Source: RUG023 sp900315435 (lineage in GTDB: Bacteria > Spirochaetota > Spirochaetia > Sphaerochaetales > Sphaerochaetaceae). Taken from it: a DNA stretch of 64,000 bases. The stretch spans positions 42,725-106,724 of the forward strand of contig CADAJJ010000016.1 of the NCBI GenBank assembly GCA_902788205.1. The letters run 5' to 3'. The translations under genes were made by a program, and so were the position numbers. Under the pieces are notes generated by a model. That model saw nothing but the letters and a program-made list of their open reading frames with translations, was not told where the DNA came from and searched no databases. Shown here in pieces: positions 9,705 to 18,540 of the stretch. Numbering within the stretch: the first letter of the stretch is position 1; the number at the start of each line of letters is the position of its first letter.

Positions 9705-10252
9705 GCCTGTTCGTCCTCCTTGTTGCGGAAGAAACGGAGCATGCTGCGTCCGTACTTGCGCTCGTCGATGGTGACCAGGTTGCCGATGCGCTCCGGCCAG
9801 GTGTTTTTTTCTTCTTTCGGGTAGTGGATGATATACAGGCCGCCGTTACGGACCAGATGGTTGTCGTTGACCAACTGGGACAGCTTGACCTTGTCCTCCA
9901 TCTTGAACGGAGGGTCGGCGTAGACATAGTGGTAGCGGATCTTGCAGGTGGGGATGAAGGACCAGACGTCTGCCAGGAAGAGACGGATGTCGCTTTCGAC
10001 AAAGCTGATGTTCTTCAGGATGGTCTCCTTCTTTCCCCGGTCCATCTCGACGAGGTGCACAGGGCTGGCACCACGGCTGGCCGCCTCAATCCCGACACAG
10101 CCACTGCCGGTGAACAGGTCGAGCCAAGAGCGCTCGGAGAGGTCCCCGAGCATGTCGAACAACGATTCCCTCATCATGTCCATGGCCGGACGGATCACGC
10201 CCGGGGGACACGCCACCGTTCTGCCACGATACAGTCCGCCAGTAATACGCAT
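9701..10252 (-). CDS. rsmD: 16S rRNA (guanine(966)-N2)-methyltransferase RsmD
   Basis: This Rossmann-fold methyltransferase of 183 residues is the family that modifies G966 of 16S rRNA. The N terminus MRITGGLYRGRTV is typical of RsmD. The SAM-binding motif DLFTGSGCVGIEAASRGA lies near residue 60, and the catalytic DPPF (YADPPFK) near 114. It is the first gene of the rsmD-sbcD-sbcC group. Confidence 0.92.
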   Translation of the reverse strand: MRITGGLYRGRTVACPPGVIRPAMDMMRESLFDMLGDLSERSWLDLFTGSGCVGIEAASRGASPVHLVEMDRGKKETILKNISFVESDIRLFLADVWSFIPTCKIRYHYVYADPPFKMEDKVKLSQLVNDNHLVRNGGLYIIHYPKEEKNTWPERIGNLVTIDERKYGRSMLRFFRNKEDEQA

Positions 10253-10299
10253 GTCTCTATCCTAATCCACCGTTGGGGTCGTCGGAAAGGGGTTAGGAT

Positions 10300-10674
10300 A
10301 TGGCTATGGAATGGAAGTTGGTACGCCTTGCCACAAAGGTCTGGCTGGTAGAGAAGGCAAAGGCGGAGGGGATGGCCAAGGTGGCCGGGCAACTGGGTTC
10401 TCCAAAGAAGCAGGGAAGGTACACCAACCTGCTTTCCATCGACGGAAAGAACTGGTTCCTGGACGCGGAACTTCTGGGAACGCTGGAGGAAATGACGCTC
10501 GGGGCGGTCCCGCTTGGGGGAGCGCAGGTGGCAAAGTTCCTCGCCTTGGACACGCAGGAACAGGACAAGCGGGCGGAACAGCTGCTTGCCAGGAGCGCCA
10601 ATCCTTGGCGCTTTATCGACGTGGCGTTGACCCTCAGCCTGGTCACGCTCGCCGGATGCCTCTTGTTGCGATAG
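10300..10674 (+). CDS. Tail-anchored hypothetical protein
   Basis: A protein of 124 residues with a soluble, lysine-rich N-terminal part and a single hydrophobic helix at the C terminus (about residues 104-123, FIDVALTLSLVTLAGCLLL), as in tail-anchored membrane proteins. It starts at MAMEWKLV and ends three bases before the convergent recG stop. I do not recognise the family and propose no function. Confidence 0.6.
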   Translation: MAMEWKLVRLATKVWLVEKAKAEGMAKVAGQLGSPKKQGRYTNLLSIDGKNWFLDAELLGTLEEMTLGAVPLGGAQVAKFLALDTQEQDKRAEQLLARSANPWRFIDVALTLSLVTLAGCLLLR

Positions 10675-10676
10675 CT

Positions 10677-12755
10677 TCAGGCGATGCTGTCCCGGAACAT
10701 CGGGCTTTCGGCGATGGTCTGGCGGATGACCGCATGTTCCGGTCTGAGCAACCCCGGGTCTTCCTTCAGAATCCGGGTGACTGCCTGGCTTGCCTGCTGG
10801 AGCAGGTCCAGGTCGTCGGTCAGCGAAGCGAACTGCAGGTTGAGGAAACCGCTCTGCTTCAGACCGACGATATCGCCGGGCCCGCGGATCAACAGGTCCT
10901 GTTCGGCAAGATAGAACCCGTCGTTGGACTCCTTCATGGCCCTGAGCCGCTGCTTGCCCAGGTCGGTCAGGTCGTTGCCGAAGACCAGGAAGCAGTAGGA
11001 CTGCAGGACACTGCGCCCGACACGGCCACGAAGCTGGTGCAGCGCCGCCAGGCCAAAACGCTCGGCGTGCTCGATGACCATGCAGGTGGCATTGGGGATG
11101 TCGATGCCGACCTCGACGACACTGGTGGAGACCAGGTAGGTGATCCGCCCCGCCTTGAACTCCTCGAGGATCCGCATCTTCTCCTCTTCTTCCAGTTTGG
11201 AGTGCATCAGCGCGCTGGGGATTCCCGGATACTCCTTTTTCAAATACTCGTACATGCTCGTCACGTCCCTGAGGTCGCTTTCTCCGGTGTCGTCGATTCT
11301 CGGGTAGACGAAGTAGGCCTGGTGCCCCCGCTCGAACTCGGTGGCGATCGCCCGGTACATCCGCTCCCGGCTCGCCTCGCTGACGGTCAGCGTCTTGACC
11401 GGCTTGCGCCCCGGGGGCATGGTCTTCAGGGTGGAGACGTTCAGGTCTCCGAAGACCGTAAGGGCCAGGGTGCGGGGAATCGGGGTTGCCGTCATCAACA
11501 GCAAATCGGGTACCTCGGCCTTCGAGGTCAGTGCGTAGCGCTGCTCCACGCCGAAACGGTGCTGTTCGTCGATGATCACGTACCCAAGGTTCTTGAAGAC
11601 GACCTCTTTCCCAAAAAGGGCATGGGTGCCGATGACGATGTCGACGTTGCCTTCGGCAATCTGGCCGAGCAGGAGCGTCCGCTCCTTGCCCTTGACCGCC
11701 CCGGTCAGGTAGGCGAGCCGTACCCCGAAGGGAGCAAGCAATCTGGCTGCCCCGTCAGCGTGCTGTCGGGCAAGCAATTCGGTCGGAGCCATGAAGGCCA
11801 CCTGCTTGCCTTGGCTGACCACGTGCAGGGCGCTGACCCAGGCGACCAGCGTCTTGCCGCTTCCGACGTCCCCTTGCAGCAGCCGGTTCATCGGCCGGCT
11901 TGAGTCCAGGTCCCCACGGATTTCCTTCAGGCTGGACATCTGGTCGGGAGTGAGGCTGAAGGGGAGCGAGGCGATCAGCCTCAGTTCCAGCGGGTAGGGA
12001 GCCGACTCCCGGCGGATTTCAGGCCTGGTCGAGCCTTCGTGCCGGCGGGTGAAGAGCTGCATGTACAGGAACTCGCCGAAGGCAAGCGTGCGCCGGGCAT
12101 CCTCCTCCGCTTCCATGGAAGCAGGTTGATGCAGCTGCCGGATCGCCTTGTCGGTGGGAAGGAGATGGTACTGTTCCCGCAGATAGTCGGGAATCTCTTC
12201 CCGGAAGAGCGCCACCGAGGAAAGGACGGTCGCCTCGTCGCGGCGGATGATGCGCTGGCTGAGAGAGCCGCGTAGCGGGTAGATGGGAAGCACCTTGCCG
12301 AACTGGGGCGGCATTCCCTCGACAGGTGCCGGATGGAGCTCGAACTTCGAGCATTGCACCTGTCCCTTGTAGCGGGATACCTGTCCGTACAGATAGTAGA
12401 GCCCCCCCACCTCGATGGAACGCTCAAGGAAGTTTCGTCCGAAGCAAAGCAGCTGGAGCTTCGCTCCCGAGCCCTCGCAGTCCTGGACCTGGATTTTCAA
12501 GATCCGGTCACGCCAGGAATGGCCTCCGAAGTAGGAATGGCCGGTGACCAGCACCTTGGTGTTGACGAACTGTCCGTCCTGGGTCGCGTCGATGGGGTGG
12601 ATGCGGGAGCGGTCCTCGAAGGCGCGTGGGCGCATCTGCAGCAGGTCGCTCTGGGTGACGATCCCCAGGTCCCGGTAGCTCTGGGCTGCCGCGGGTCCGA
12701 CCCCCTTGAGCTTGGTCATCGGTTCGGGCAGGTTGCGGTAGTAGGTTCCTTCCAT
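10677..12755 (-). CDS. recG: ATP-dependent DNA helicase RecG
   Basis: This superfamily 2 helicase of 692 residues regresses stalled forks and processes recombination intermediates. The N-terminal wedge/OB part precedes the motor. Motif I is GDVGSGKTLVAW near residue 285, motif II is IIDEQHRFGVEQ (the RecG-specific DEQH box), and TATPIPRTLALTVFGD is motif III. The C-terminal motor has VVEVGIDIPNATCMVIEHAERFGLAALHQLRGRVGR. The start at 12755 (MEGTYYRNLPEPMTKLKGVG) is preferred over an upstream in-frame codon because it overlaps the upstream TGA as TGATG. It is the last gene of the minus-strand operon. Confidence 0.95.
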   Translation of the reverse strand: MEGTYYRNLPEPMTKLKGVGPAAAQSYRDLGIVTQSDLLQMRPRAFEDRSRIHPIDATQDGQFVNTKVLVTGHSYFGGHSWRDRILKIQVQDCEGSGAKLQLLCFGRNFLERSIEVGGLYYLYGQVSRYKGQVQCSKFELHPAPVEGMPPQFGKVLPIYPLRGSLSQRIIRRDEATVLSSVALFREEIPDYLREQYHLLPTDKAIRQLHQPASMEAEEDARRTLAFGEFLYMQLFTRRHEGSTRPEIRRESAPYPLELRLIASLPFSLTPDQMSSLKEIRGDLDSSRPMNRLLQGDVGSGKTLVAWVSALHVVSQGKQVAFMAPTELLARQHADGAARLLAPFGVRLAYLTGAVKGKERTLLLGQIAEGNVDIVIGTHALFGKEVVFKNLGYVIIDEQHRFGVEQRYALTSKAEVPDLLLMTATPIPRTLALTVFGDLNVSTLKTMPPGRKPVKTLTVSEASRERMYRAIATEFERGHQAYFVYPRIDDTGESDLRDVTSMYEYLKKEYPGIPSALMHSKLEEEEKMRILEEFKAGRITYLVSTSVVEVGIDIPNATCMVIEHAERFGLAALHQLRGRVGRSVLQSYCFLVFGNDLTDLGKQRLRAMKESNDGFYLAEQDLLIRGPGDIVGLKQSGFLNLQFASLTDDLDLLQQASQAVTRILKEDPGLLRPEHAVIRQTIAESPMFRDSIA

Positions 12756-13360
12756 CACAGTCGGATCAAATAGGAAGCCAGCCGGCTCGTGCCCAGGCGC
12801 AGGAGGAAATACAGGACCAGATAGAAGGTGAAGCTCCACCAGGCCAGACGACGCATGCTCACCAGCCGGTGCCCGAAGAACAGGCGCTGGACGAAGTCAA
12901 GGAATCCCCGGGACATTCCTTCCAGCGCCATCAGCAACGGGCTGTTCCTTCCGTCCCGGCGATAGGTGAGGAAAACCTGGATGCCGACAAGCAGCAAGGC
13001 GAACCAGCACAGCGGGGCGAGCATATAGTTCCAGCATGCCTGGATGACCAGGGCGGCCACCATCGGTGGCGTGACCCTTCCGTAGGCGCCGAACAGGCTG
13101 AAGATGCTCTGCAGGATGGAGAGCACCATCAGCGCCACCACCGGGCTGAAGTCGATGCGGCCGCGCCGTGCCCACCGGATATGGCGGAACATGTCCAGAT
13201 AGGGGTCGACAAGGGCGGAAAGGACGCGGAGCAGCGGAGAGCTTTGAAAATAGGGGCCGGGAATCTGCACCCAGGTGAGCATCACCCGGATCCAGATCAG
13301 GAGCGTGTAGATCGAGATCGCTACCGCGACGAAGCGGCTGGCTGCCATGGCGTATTCCAT
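12755..13360 (-). CDS. YggT-family integral membrane protein
   Basis: A protein of 201 residues with several hydrophobic helices and the YggT hallmarks twice over: SIYTLLIWIRVMLTWVQIPG, then VDPYLDMFRHI, then FSPVVALMVLSILQSIF in the first repeat. The start at 13360 (MEYAMAASRF) has an excellent AGGAGGTG six bases upstream; the longer open frame upstream runs inside dnaE. The gene sits 11 bases after dnaE and overlaps recG. YggT proteins are linked to membrane and cell-division functions, but the exact role is unknown. Confidence 0.8.
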   Translation of the reverse strand: MEYAMAASRFVAVAISIYTLLIWIRVMLTWVQIPGPYFQSSPLLRVLSALVDPYLDMFRHIRWARRGRIDFSPVVALMVLSILQSIFSLFGAYGRVTPPMVAALVIQACWNYMLAPLCWFALLLVGIQVFLTYRRDGRNSPLLMALEGMSRGFLDFVQRLFFGHRLVSMRRLAWWSFTFYLVLYFLLRLGTSRLASYLIRL

Positions 13361-13371
13361 CGGTTCACCTC

Positions 13372-16300
13372 CTAATCGAACCAGATGCCCTCGATCGGCA
13401 CCTGCTCCTTTACCATTCTCGTGAAGTTGTCGGTGTAGGAGACATTGAAGGCTCGGCCACAGGCGATTGTCGTCTTTTTGTCGTCCTCCAGCACGACCAG
13501 CCTGAGCGAGATTGGTCCTCCGTTCTCCAGGCAAAGGTCATGGAGCTTGCTCAGGTTGTCCTGGGTGCAGGCCTCTTTGCGGATGCGGATATGGCAGGTG
13601 GTCACGTTGATCGGCTGCAGGTCGTCGGGGTTCTGCAACACCTGGTCGACGACGAAGGATGGCTTGTCGTTGCGTTGCTCGAACTTGCCGATGAAGCCGT
13701 AGATCTGGTCATTCGCGAGGATGGCCTTGTACTGCTCGTAGGCTTTGGGAAAGAGGGTCGCGTCGAAGCTTCCGTTCTTGTCGGTCAGCGTCAGGAAGGC
13801 CATGGTCGTCCCCTTTTTCGTCGTGTAGGGACGTAGCGTGGTGATCGCGGCGACCTCGTTGGTCTCCTTGCCGTAGGGAATCTCCTCGGGTTTGGCGACA
13901 TTGACCCGCACGCACTCCTTGATGGTCTTGGCGTACTGGTCCAGCGGGTGTCCGCTCACATAGAAGCCCAAGAGCGCTTTCTCGCTCTCCAGTTTCTCGG
14001 CCGGGGTCCAGTCCTCGTGAGGCTCCATGACGAACTCCTCGGAGGAGGAACTCGGCGAGCTGTCGAACAGGGAAATCTGTCCGTAGGCGTTCTCTTCCTT
14101 GCGCTTCTCGACGAACTTGACCGCGGCTTCCATGTTGGCCAGCAGGGTGGCCCGGTTGGTCTTCAGGCTGTCGAAGGCTCCCGCCTTGATCAGGCTTTCC
14201 AGGATCTTCGAGTTGTACCAGCGGCTTCCCATCCGCATCAGGTAGTCGAGGAAGCTCTTGAAGGGACCGTTCTTTTCCCGCTCGGCGACCAGGGCGGTTA
14301 CCGGTTCCTCGCCGACGTTCTTGATGCCGGCCAGTCCATAGACCACCTTGCCGTCGACGACGCTGAAGGAGACGCCGCTCTTGTTGATGTCCGGGGCGAG
14401 CACGTCGATATGCATCTCCTTGCTGAGCTCCAGATACTCGTTGAACTTGTCCGGGCTGCCCGACTCGTTGGTCAGGTTGGCCGCGAGGAATTCGGCGGGG
14501 TAGTGGCATTTCAGGTAGGCGGTCTGGTAGGCGACCACCGAGTAGGCCACCGCGTGGCTCTTGTTGAAGCCGTAGCCGGCAAACGGCTTGAGCATCTCGA
14601 AGATCGCCTTGGCGTGCTTTTCGTCCCGTCCCTTCTCCTTGCTCATCTTGAGAAACCTGAGCTCCTCCTTGGCCAGCTTCTCCACCTGCTTCTTGCCCAT
14701 GATGCGGCGCAGGATGTCGGCCTGGCCGAGCGTGTAGCCGGCGAAGACCTGGGCCACCTGCATGACCTGCTCCTGGTAGACGATAACGCCGTAGGTGCCC
14801 TTCAGGATGTCGACGAAGTCGGGGTCCGGATACTCGATCGTCTGTGGATTGGCCTTCCATTTGATGTAGTTCGGGATGAACTGCATGGGGCCGGGCCGGT
14901 AGAGGGCGTTCAGGGCGACCAGGTCCTCGATGTTGTTCGGGTGGGCCTGGCGCAGGATGTCCTGCATGCCGCTGGACTCGAACTGGAACACCATCATCGA
15001 GTCGCCGGCCTGCAGCATCCGGAAGGTGTCCTTGTCCTCGAGGCTGATCCTGTCCATGTCGAACGCGGGGTCCTTCTTGTGGATCAGGTCGACGCAGTGG
15101 CGGATCAGCGTCAGCGTCTTCAGTCCCAGGAAGTCCATCTTCACCAGACCGCAGTCCTCGATGTAGTGCTTGTCGTACTGGGTGGTCTGCCGCCCGGTCT
15201 TCGGATCGACGAACAGCGGGACGTAGTCGACCAGCTTGGTCTGCCCGATCACCAGGCCGCAGGCATGGGTGCCGGTGTTGCGGATCATCCCCTGCAGCTT
15301 GCGGGCGATGGGGAAGAGCATGGCCTCGTAGCCGCCCCGTGCGGTCAGGTCCTCCTCCACCTTCGCCAGCTCCGGGTTCATGCTGAAGGCCTGCTCGAGG
15401 GTCTTCAGCTTCGGGTCGTCGCTGATGAGTTTGGCGATCTGGTTGGACTCGTCATAGGGGATGTCCAGCACCCGGGCCACGTCCTTGACCGCGGCCTTGG
15501 GCTTCAGGGTGCCGAACGTGGCGATCTGCGCCACGTGGTCCTTGCCGTAGTGCTCGGTGACGTAGTCGATGACGTTCTGCCGGAACTCGAAGTCGAAGTC
15601 CACGTCGAAGTCCGGCATGGAGACGCGCTCGGGGTTGAGGAACCGCTCGAACAGCAGCGCGTACTCCATCGGGTCGACGTTGGTGATGTCGATGCAGTAG
15701 GCGACGATCGAGCCGGCGCCCGAGCCGCGTCCAGGCCCCACCGGGATGCCGTGGGTCTTGGCCCAGTAGATGTAGTCGCGCACGATCAGGAAATAGCCCT
15801 GGAAGTCCATCTTGATGATGACGCCCAGCTCGTGGTTCATGCGGGCCCGGTATTCCTTGGCCTTCTCCTCGCCATAGCGGCGGACCAGGCCCTGGTAGGA
15901 GAGCAGGATCAGGTAGTCGGCCTGCAGGCGGCTCTGCGGGTTCATCTTCTCGTCCACCTCGGGCGAGACGAACTTACGGTATTCCTCCGAGTTCTGGACC
16001 AGGTCCATGAACTCCTGGTAGCGGGGCTCTTGGCGGAAATCCTTCGGCGGCTGGAAGATCGGCAAGAGCGGCCCGGGGAACCTGATCTCCAGGTTGCAGC
16101 GCTCGGCCACCTTGCGGGTGTTCTCGATCGCCTCGGGACACCAGGAGAACAGCTCCTTCATCTGCTGCGGGGTCTTGAAGTAGAACTCCTGGCAGGGGAA
16201 GCGGAAGTGGCCCTCTTCCTTCAGCTTCGAGCCGGTGCCGATGCACAGGAGCACCTCCTGCGCCTGGGCGTCCGCCTGCTCGATGTAGTGGATGTCGTTG

Positions 16301-17118
16301 GTGCACACCAGCGGCACGCCGCACTCATGGGCCAGCCTGGCCAGCAGCGGGTTGGTCCGCTTCTGCTCCTCAAGGCCATGGTCCTGCAGCTCCAGGTAGT
16401 AGCGGTCGCCGAAGACCGACTTGAACCAGAGGACCCTGCGCCTGGCCTCCTCGTAGCGGTTGTCCAGCAGGTTCTGCAGGATCTCGCCGGCCAGACAGGC
16501 CGAGAGGCAGATGACCCCCTCGCTGTGCTCCTGGATCAGCTTGTCGTCGATGCGGGGACGGTAGTACTGGCCCTCCACCCAGGCGATGGAGTTGAGCTCC
16601 ATCAGGTTGTGGTAGCCCTTGTCGTTCATGGCCAGCAGGATCAGGTGGTACCGGTGGCCCCGGTCGCTCTCGCCCATTTCCTTGTTGGGGCGGTAGGTGT
16701 GACTCTCCGGGTTGACGTAGAACTCGCAGCCGATGATCGGCTTGATGCCGGCCTCCTTGCAGGCCTGGTAGAAGTCGATGGCCCCGAACATGTTGCCGTG
16801 GTCGGTGATGGCCAGCGCCCGCATGCCCGTCGCCAGCGCCTTCTTCACGTAGTCCTTGATCTTGGCGGCGCCGTCGAGCAGCGAGTAGTCGGTGTGGTTG
16901 TGCAGGTGGACGAAGCCCGGGTCGGGAATGCCCCCGAACGGATCGGGCACGGCTTTCTCGGCCGCCTGTTTCTTGGCGGCCTCCTCTTTCGCCTTCCGTT
17001 CCTCTGCGGCTTTGGCTTCCGCTTCGGCCTCTTCCTCTTCCTGCTCCTCGAGCAGTTCCTCGTCGCTTTGCCCGGCGGGGATTTCCTGCATGTCTTCTTT
17101 CTTGGGTTCTTCGCTCAT
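13372..17118 (-). CDS. dnaE: DNA polymerase III alpha subunit (DnaE)
   Basis: This is the replicative polymerase, 1248 residues. The PHP domain starts near residue 70 (FVHLHNHTDYSLLDGAAKI). The polymerase core contains GPGRGSGAGSIVAYC and the catalytic aspartate motif PDFDVDFDFEFR. The C-terminal part carries the fingers, helix-hairpin-helix and OB-fold (about residues 1030-1130). The chosen start at 17118 overlaps the upstream TGA as TGATG; the upstream open frame extending to 17664 lies out of frame inside the FAD-subunit gene and is not real. Unusual is an acidic, Glu/Ala/Lys-rich N-terminal extension of about 57 residues before the PHP domain. There is no clear Shine-Dalgarno, so translation probably depends on coupling to the upstream gene. 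Confidence 0.95.
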   Translation of the reverse strand: MSEEPKKEDMQEIPAGQSDEELLEEQEEEEAEAEAKAAEERKAKEEAAKKQAAEKAVPDPFGGIPDPGFVHLHNHTDYSLLDGAAKIKDYVKKALATGMRALAITDHGNMFGAIDFYQACKEAGIKPIIGCEFYVNPESHTYRPNKEMGESDRGHRYHLILLAMNDKGYHNLMELNSIAWVEGQYYRPRIDDKLIQEHSEGVICLSACLAGEILQNLLDNRYEEARRRVLWFKSVFGDRYYLELQDHGLEEQKRTNPLLARLAHECGVPLVCTNDIHYIEQADAQAQEVLLCIGTGSKLKEEGHFRFPCQEFYFKTPQQMKELFSWCPEAIENTRKVAERCNLEIRFPGPLLPIFQPPKDFRQEPRYQEFMDLVQNSEEYRKFVSPEVDEKMNPQSRLQADYLILLSYQGLVRRYGEEKAKEYRARMNHELGVIIKMDFQGYFLIVRDYIYWAKTHGIPVGPGRGSGAGSIVAYCIDITNVDPMEYALLFERFLNPERVSMPDFDVDFDFEFRQNVIDYVTEHYGKDHVAQIATFGTLKPKAAVKDVARVLDIPYDESNQIAKLISDDPKLKTLEQAFSMNPELAKVEEDLTARGGYEAMLFPIARKLQGMIRNTGTHACGLVIGQTKLVDYVPLFVDPKTGRQTTQYDKHYIEDCGLVKMDFLGLKTLTLIRHCVDLIHKKDPAFDMDRISLEDKDTFRMLQAGDSMMVFQFESSGMQDILRQAHPNNIEDLVALNALYRPGPMQFIPNYIKWKANPQTIEYPDPDFVDILKGTYGVIVYQEQVMQVAQVFAGYTLGQADILRRIMGKKQVEKLAKEELRFLKMSKEKGRDEKHAKAIFEMLKPFAGYGFNKSHAVAYSVVAYQTAYLKCHYPAEFLAANLTNESGSPDKFNEYLELSKEMHIDVLAPDINKSGVSFSVVDGKVVYGLAGIKNVGEEPVTALVAEREKNGPFKSFLDYLMRMGSRWYNSKILESLIKAGAFDSLKTNRATLLANMEAAVKFVEKRKEENAYGQISLFDSSPSSSSEEFVMEPHEDWTPAEKLESEKALLGFYVSGHPLDQYAKTIKECVRVNVAKPEEIPYGKETNEVAAITTLRPYTTKKGTTMAFLTLTDKNGSFDATLFPKAYEQYKAILANDQIYGFIGKFEQRNDKPSFVVDQVLQNPDDLQPINVTTCHIRIRKEACTQDNLSKLHDLCLENGGPISLRLVVLEDDKKTTIACGRAFNVSYTDNFTRMVKEQVPIEGIWFD

Positions 17119-18011
17119 CAGCTTTGCAAATAAAGGGTATTGATATCGTAGAGAATCGACTCGAACATCCGCAGCGCGCGTGCCAGCTGGAGCGGGCCGA
17201 TATTGGGATAGGCTTTCTGGAGCTCGCTTTTCAGCGTTCCTGTGACCTGTCGTATCTGCAGGGGCATGATGGGCAGGCTGATGCCGGTCAACTGCCCGAT
17301 GACCTCCTTGTTGATGAAAAAGGCCATGTTGGGAAAGGTGATGGTCATCTGCACCTTGCCCAGGGACGAGGTGTTCCGCTCCGCCTGGAATGCGATGATC
17401 ACCGTCTCGGCCGGCTTGTGCATCGGTTCTCCGGCAATCAGGAACTTCTGGTAGTTGCTGTACTCCAGTCCCACCCTGATATGGGTCAGGATGAAACGCC
17501 CCTCCTGGTTGACCAGTTTGCCTTCCTTGTCGTACAGACGGCTGATCGGGACCCACTTCGTGCTGCTGCGCCCGCTTTTCAGGTAGAGGCGCATCTCCGC
17601 CATCGTATCCAGCACGGAAAGGGCGGTGGGGATGGCGAGACGGTAGTCGGGAATACACAGGCAACCGCCAATGGTGATCTGCCTGCGGATCACCGTGCTG
17701 CCGATGGAAAGCAGCGCTTCCAGCAGCAGCGGGGGCAGGATCAGGCGTCCGGTGTCCGCCAGCTGGGCGGCGTTGATCATCGAGCCGATGTCGACGAAGC
17801 GGTCGGTACGGGTGATTCTCTGCAGTTCGGACATTTTGGAGAGGTCGATGATGTCGACCATCTCGTCGGTGGGATAGAAATTGGGCCTGCTCATCAGATA
17901 GGTGCCGCCGGCCCAGAGGACTGCCTCGGGATTCTTGGAGATGACCGAGCCGAACTCAGCCAGCGTGGTCGGGGTGTGGATCGGGTTGGACCTAAGCTCT
18001 GCGTATGACAT
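17118..18011 (-). CDS. FAD-binding subunit of a molybdopterin dehydrogenase-like complex (CoxM/XdhB type)
   Basis: Protein of 297 residues resembling the medium subunit of xanthine dehydrogenase/CO dehydrogenase-type molybdo-flavoenzymes. AVLWAGGTYLMSRP near residue 30 matches the first FAD-binding loop of the family. STVIRRQITIGGCLCIPDYRLAIPTAL near residue 107 corresponds to the second loop, usually TIGGNIANASPAGD; here it is diverged. The gene lies between the 2Fe-2S subunit gene (20-base overlap) and dnaE (TGATG overlap). Flavin binding is likely but not certain given the altered second loop. Substrate unknown. Confidence 0.75.
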   Translation of the reverse strand: MSYAELRSNPIHTPTTLAEFGSVISKNPEAVLWAGGTYLMSRPNFYPTDEMVDIIDLSKMSELQRITRTDRFVDIGSMINAAQLADTGRLILPPLLLEALLSIGSTVIRRQITIGGCLCIPDYRLAIPTALSVLDTMAEMRLYLKSGRSSTKWVPISRLYDKEGKLVNQEGRFILTHIRVGLEYSNYQKFLIAGEPMHKPAETVIIAFQAERNTSSLGKVQMTITFPNMAFFINKEVIGQLTGISLPIMPLQIRQVTGTLKSELQKAYPNIGPLQLARALRMFESILYDINTLYLQS

Positions 18012-18540
18012 TCTTGCGGCTCCTGTAGGAAAGGGCGAGCTCCACGATCTGGAGCAATTCTCCGGTATCCATGCACTGGCAGGTGTTCAGGCTGAGTTCC
18101 TTGACGATGGTCTTCTCATCCAGCTTGTTGCTTTCCCCGATGACGCTGCCACGCGGCATCGGATTCTCCTTGTCCGCATGGTGCGCCCCGGTCAGGCTCT
18201 GCAGGATTGATTCGATCAGCAGAGTCCTGCTGGCGTAGCAGTTGGGACAAGGGCGGTTGCCGGTCGCCTGGTAGGCGCGTTCGATATCCCGGTACTGGCG
18301 GGTCTTGGAGAAGCTCTCGAAAGTCTGGATGTCGGCATCCTTCAGGCGGAAGGCAGGGACCATGCAGCTGAGCACGGCATAGCCGTTGACCAGCACCAGG
18401 CAGTTCCCGCACCCGTCTCCATGGCAGTTCGAGGTGAGCGTATTGTTGTCCACATCCTCGCTGAGGATCTGGAGCAGCGGTTTGCTGGAGTTGACGGAGA
18501 GCGAAAGCATCTTGCCGTCAATCGTGCAGTCGAGGGTCAT
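17992..18540 (-). CDS. 2Fe-2S subunit of a molybdopterin dehydrogenase-like complex (CoxS/XdhC type)
   Basis: A protein of 182 residues with the two 2Fe-2S clusters of the xanthine dehydrogenase small subunit. The plant-type cluster is CHGDGCGNC...C near residues 39-59. The C-terminal cluster is CPNC near residue 98 and CQC near 154, matching the usual CGFC and CRC. All eight cysteines are kept. It overlaps the molybdenum-subunit gene by four bases upstream and the FAD-subunit gene by 20 bases downstream, so the three are made together. Confidence 0.8.
   Translation of the reverse strand: MTLDCTIDGKMLSLSVNSSKPLLQILSEDVDNNTLTSNCHGDGCGNCLVLVNGYAVLSCMVPAFRLKDADIQTFESFSKTRQYRDIERAYQATGNRPCPNCYASRTLLIESILQSLTGAHHADKENPMPRGSVIGESNKLDEKTIVKELSLNTCQCMDTGELLQIVELALSYRSRKNVIRRA

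Noticed and set aside
13948..17133. Plus-strand open frame of 1061 codons opposite dnaE
   Set aside because: Antisense shadow; Val/Leu/His/Asp-rich composition and no domain, while dnaE is certain on the other strand.
17119..17664. N-terminal extension of dnaE
   Set aside because: The extra frame lies inside the FAD-subunit gene and gives Gln/Pro/His-rich nonsense.
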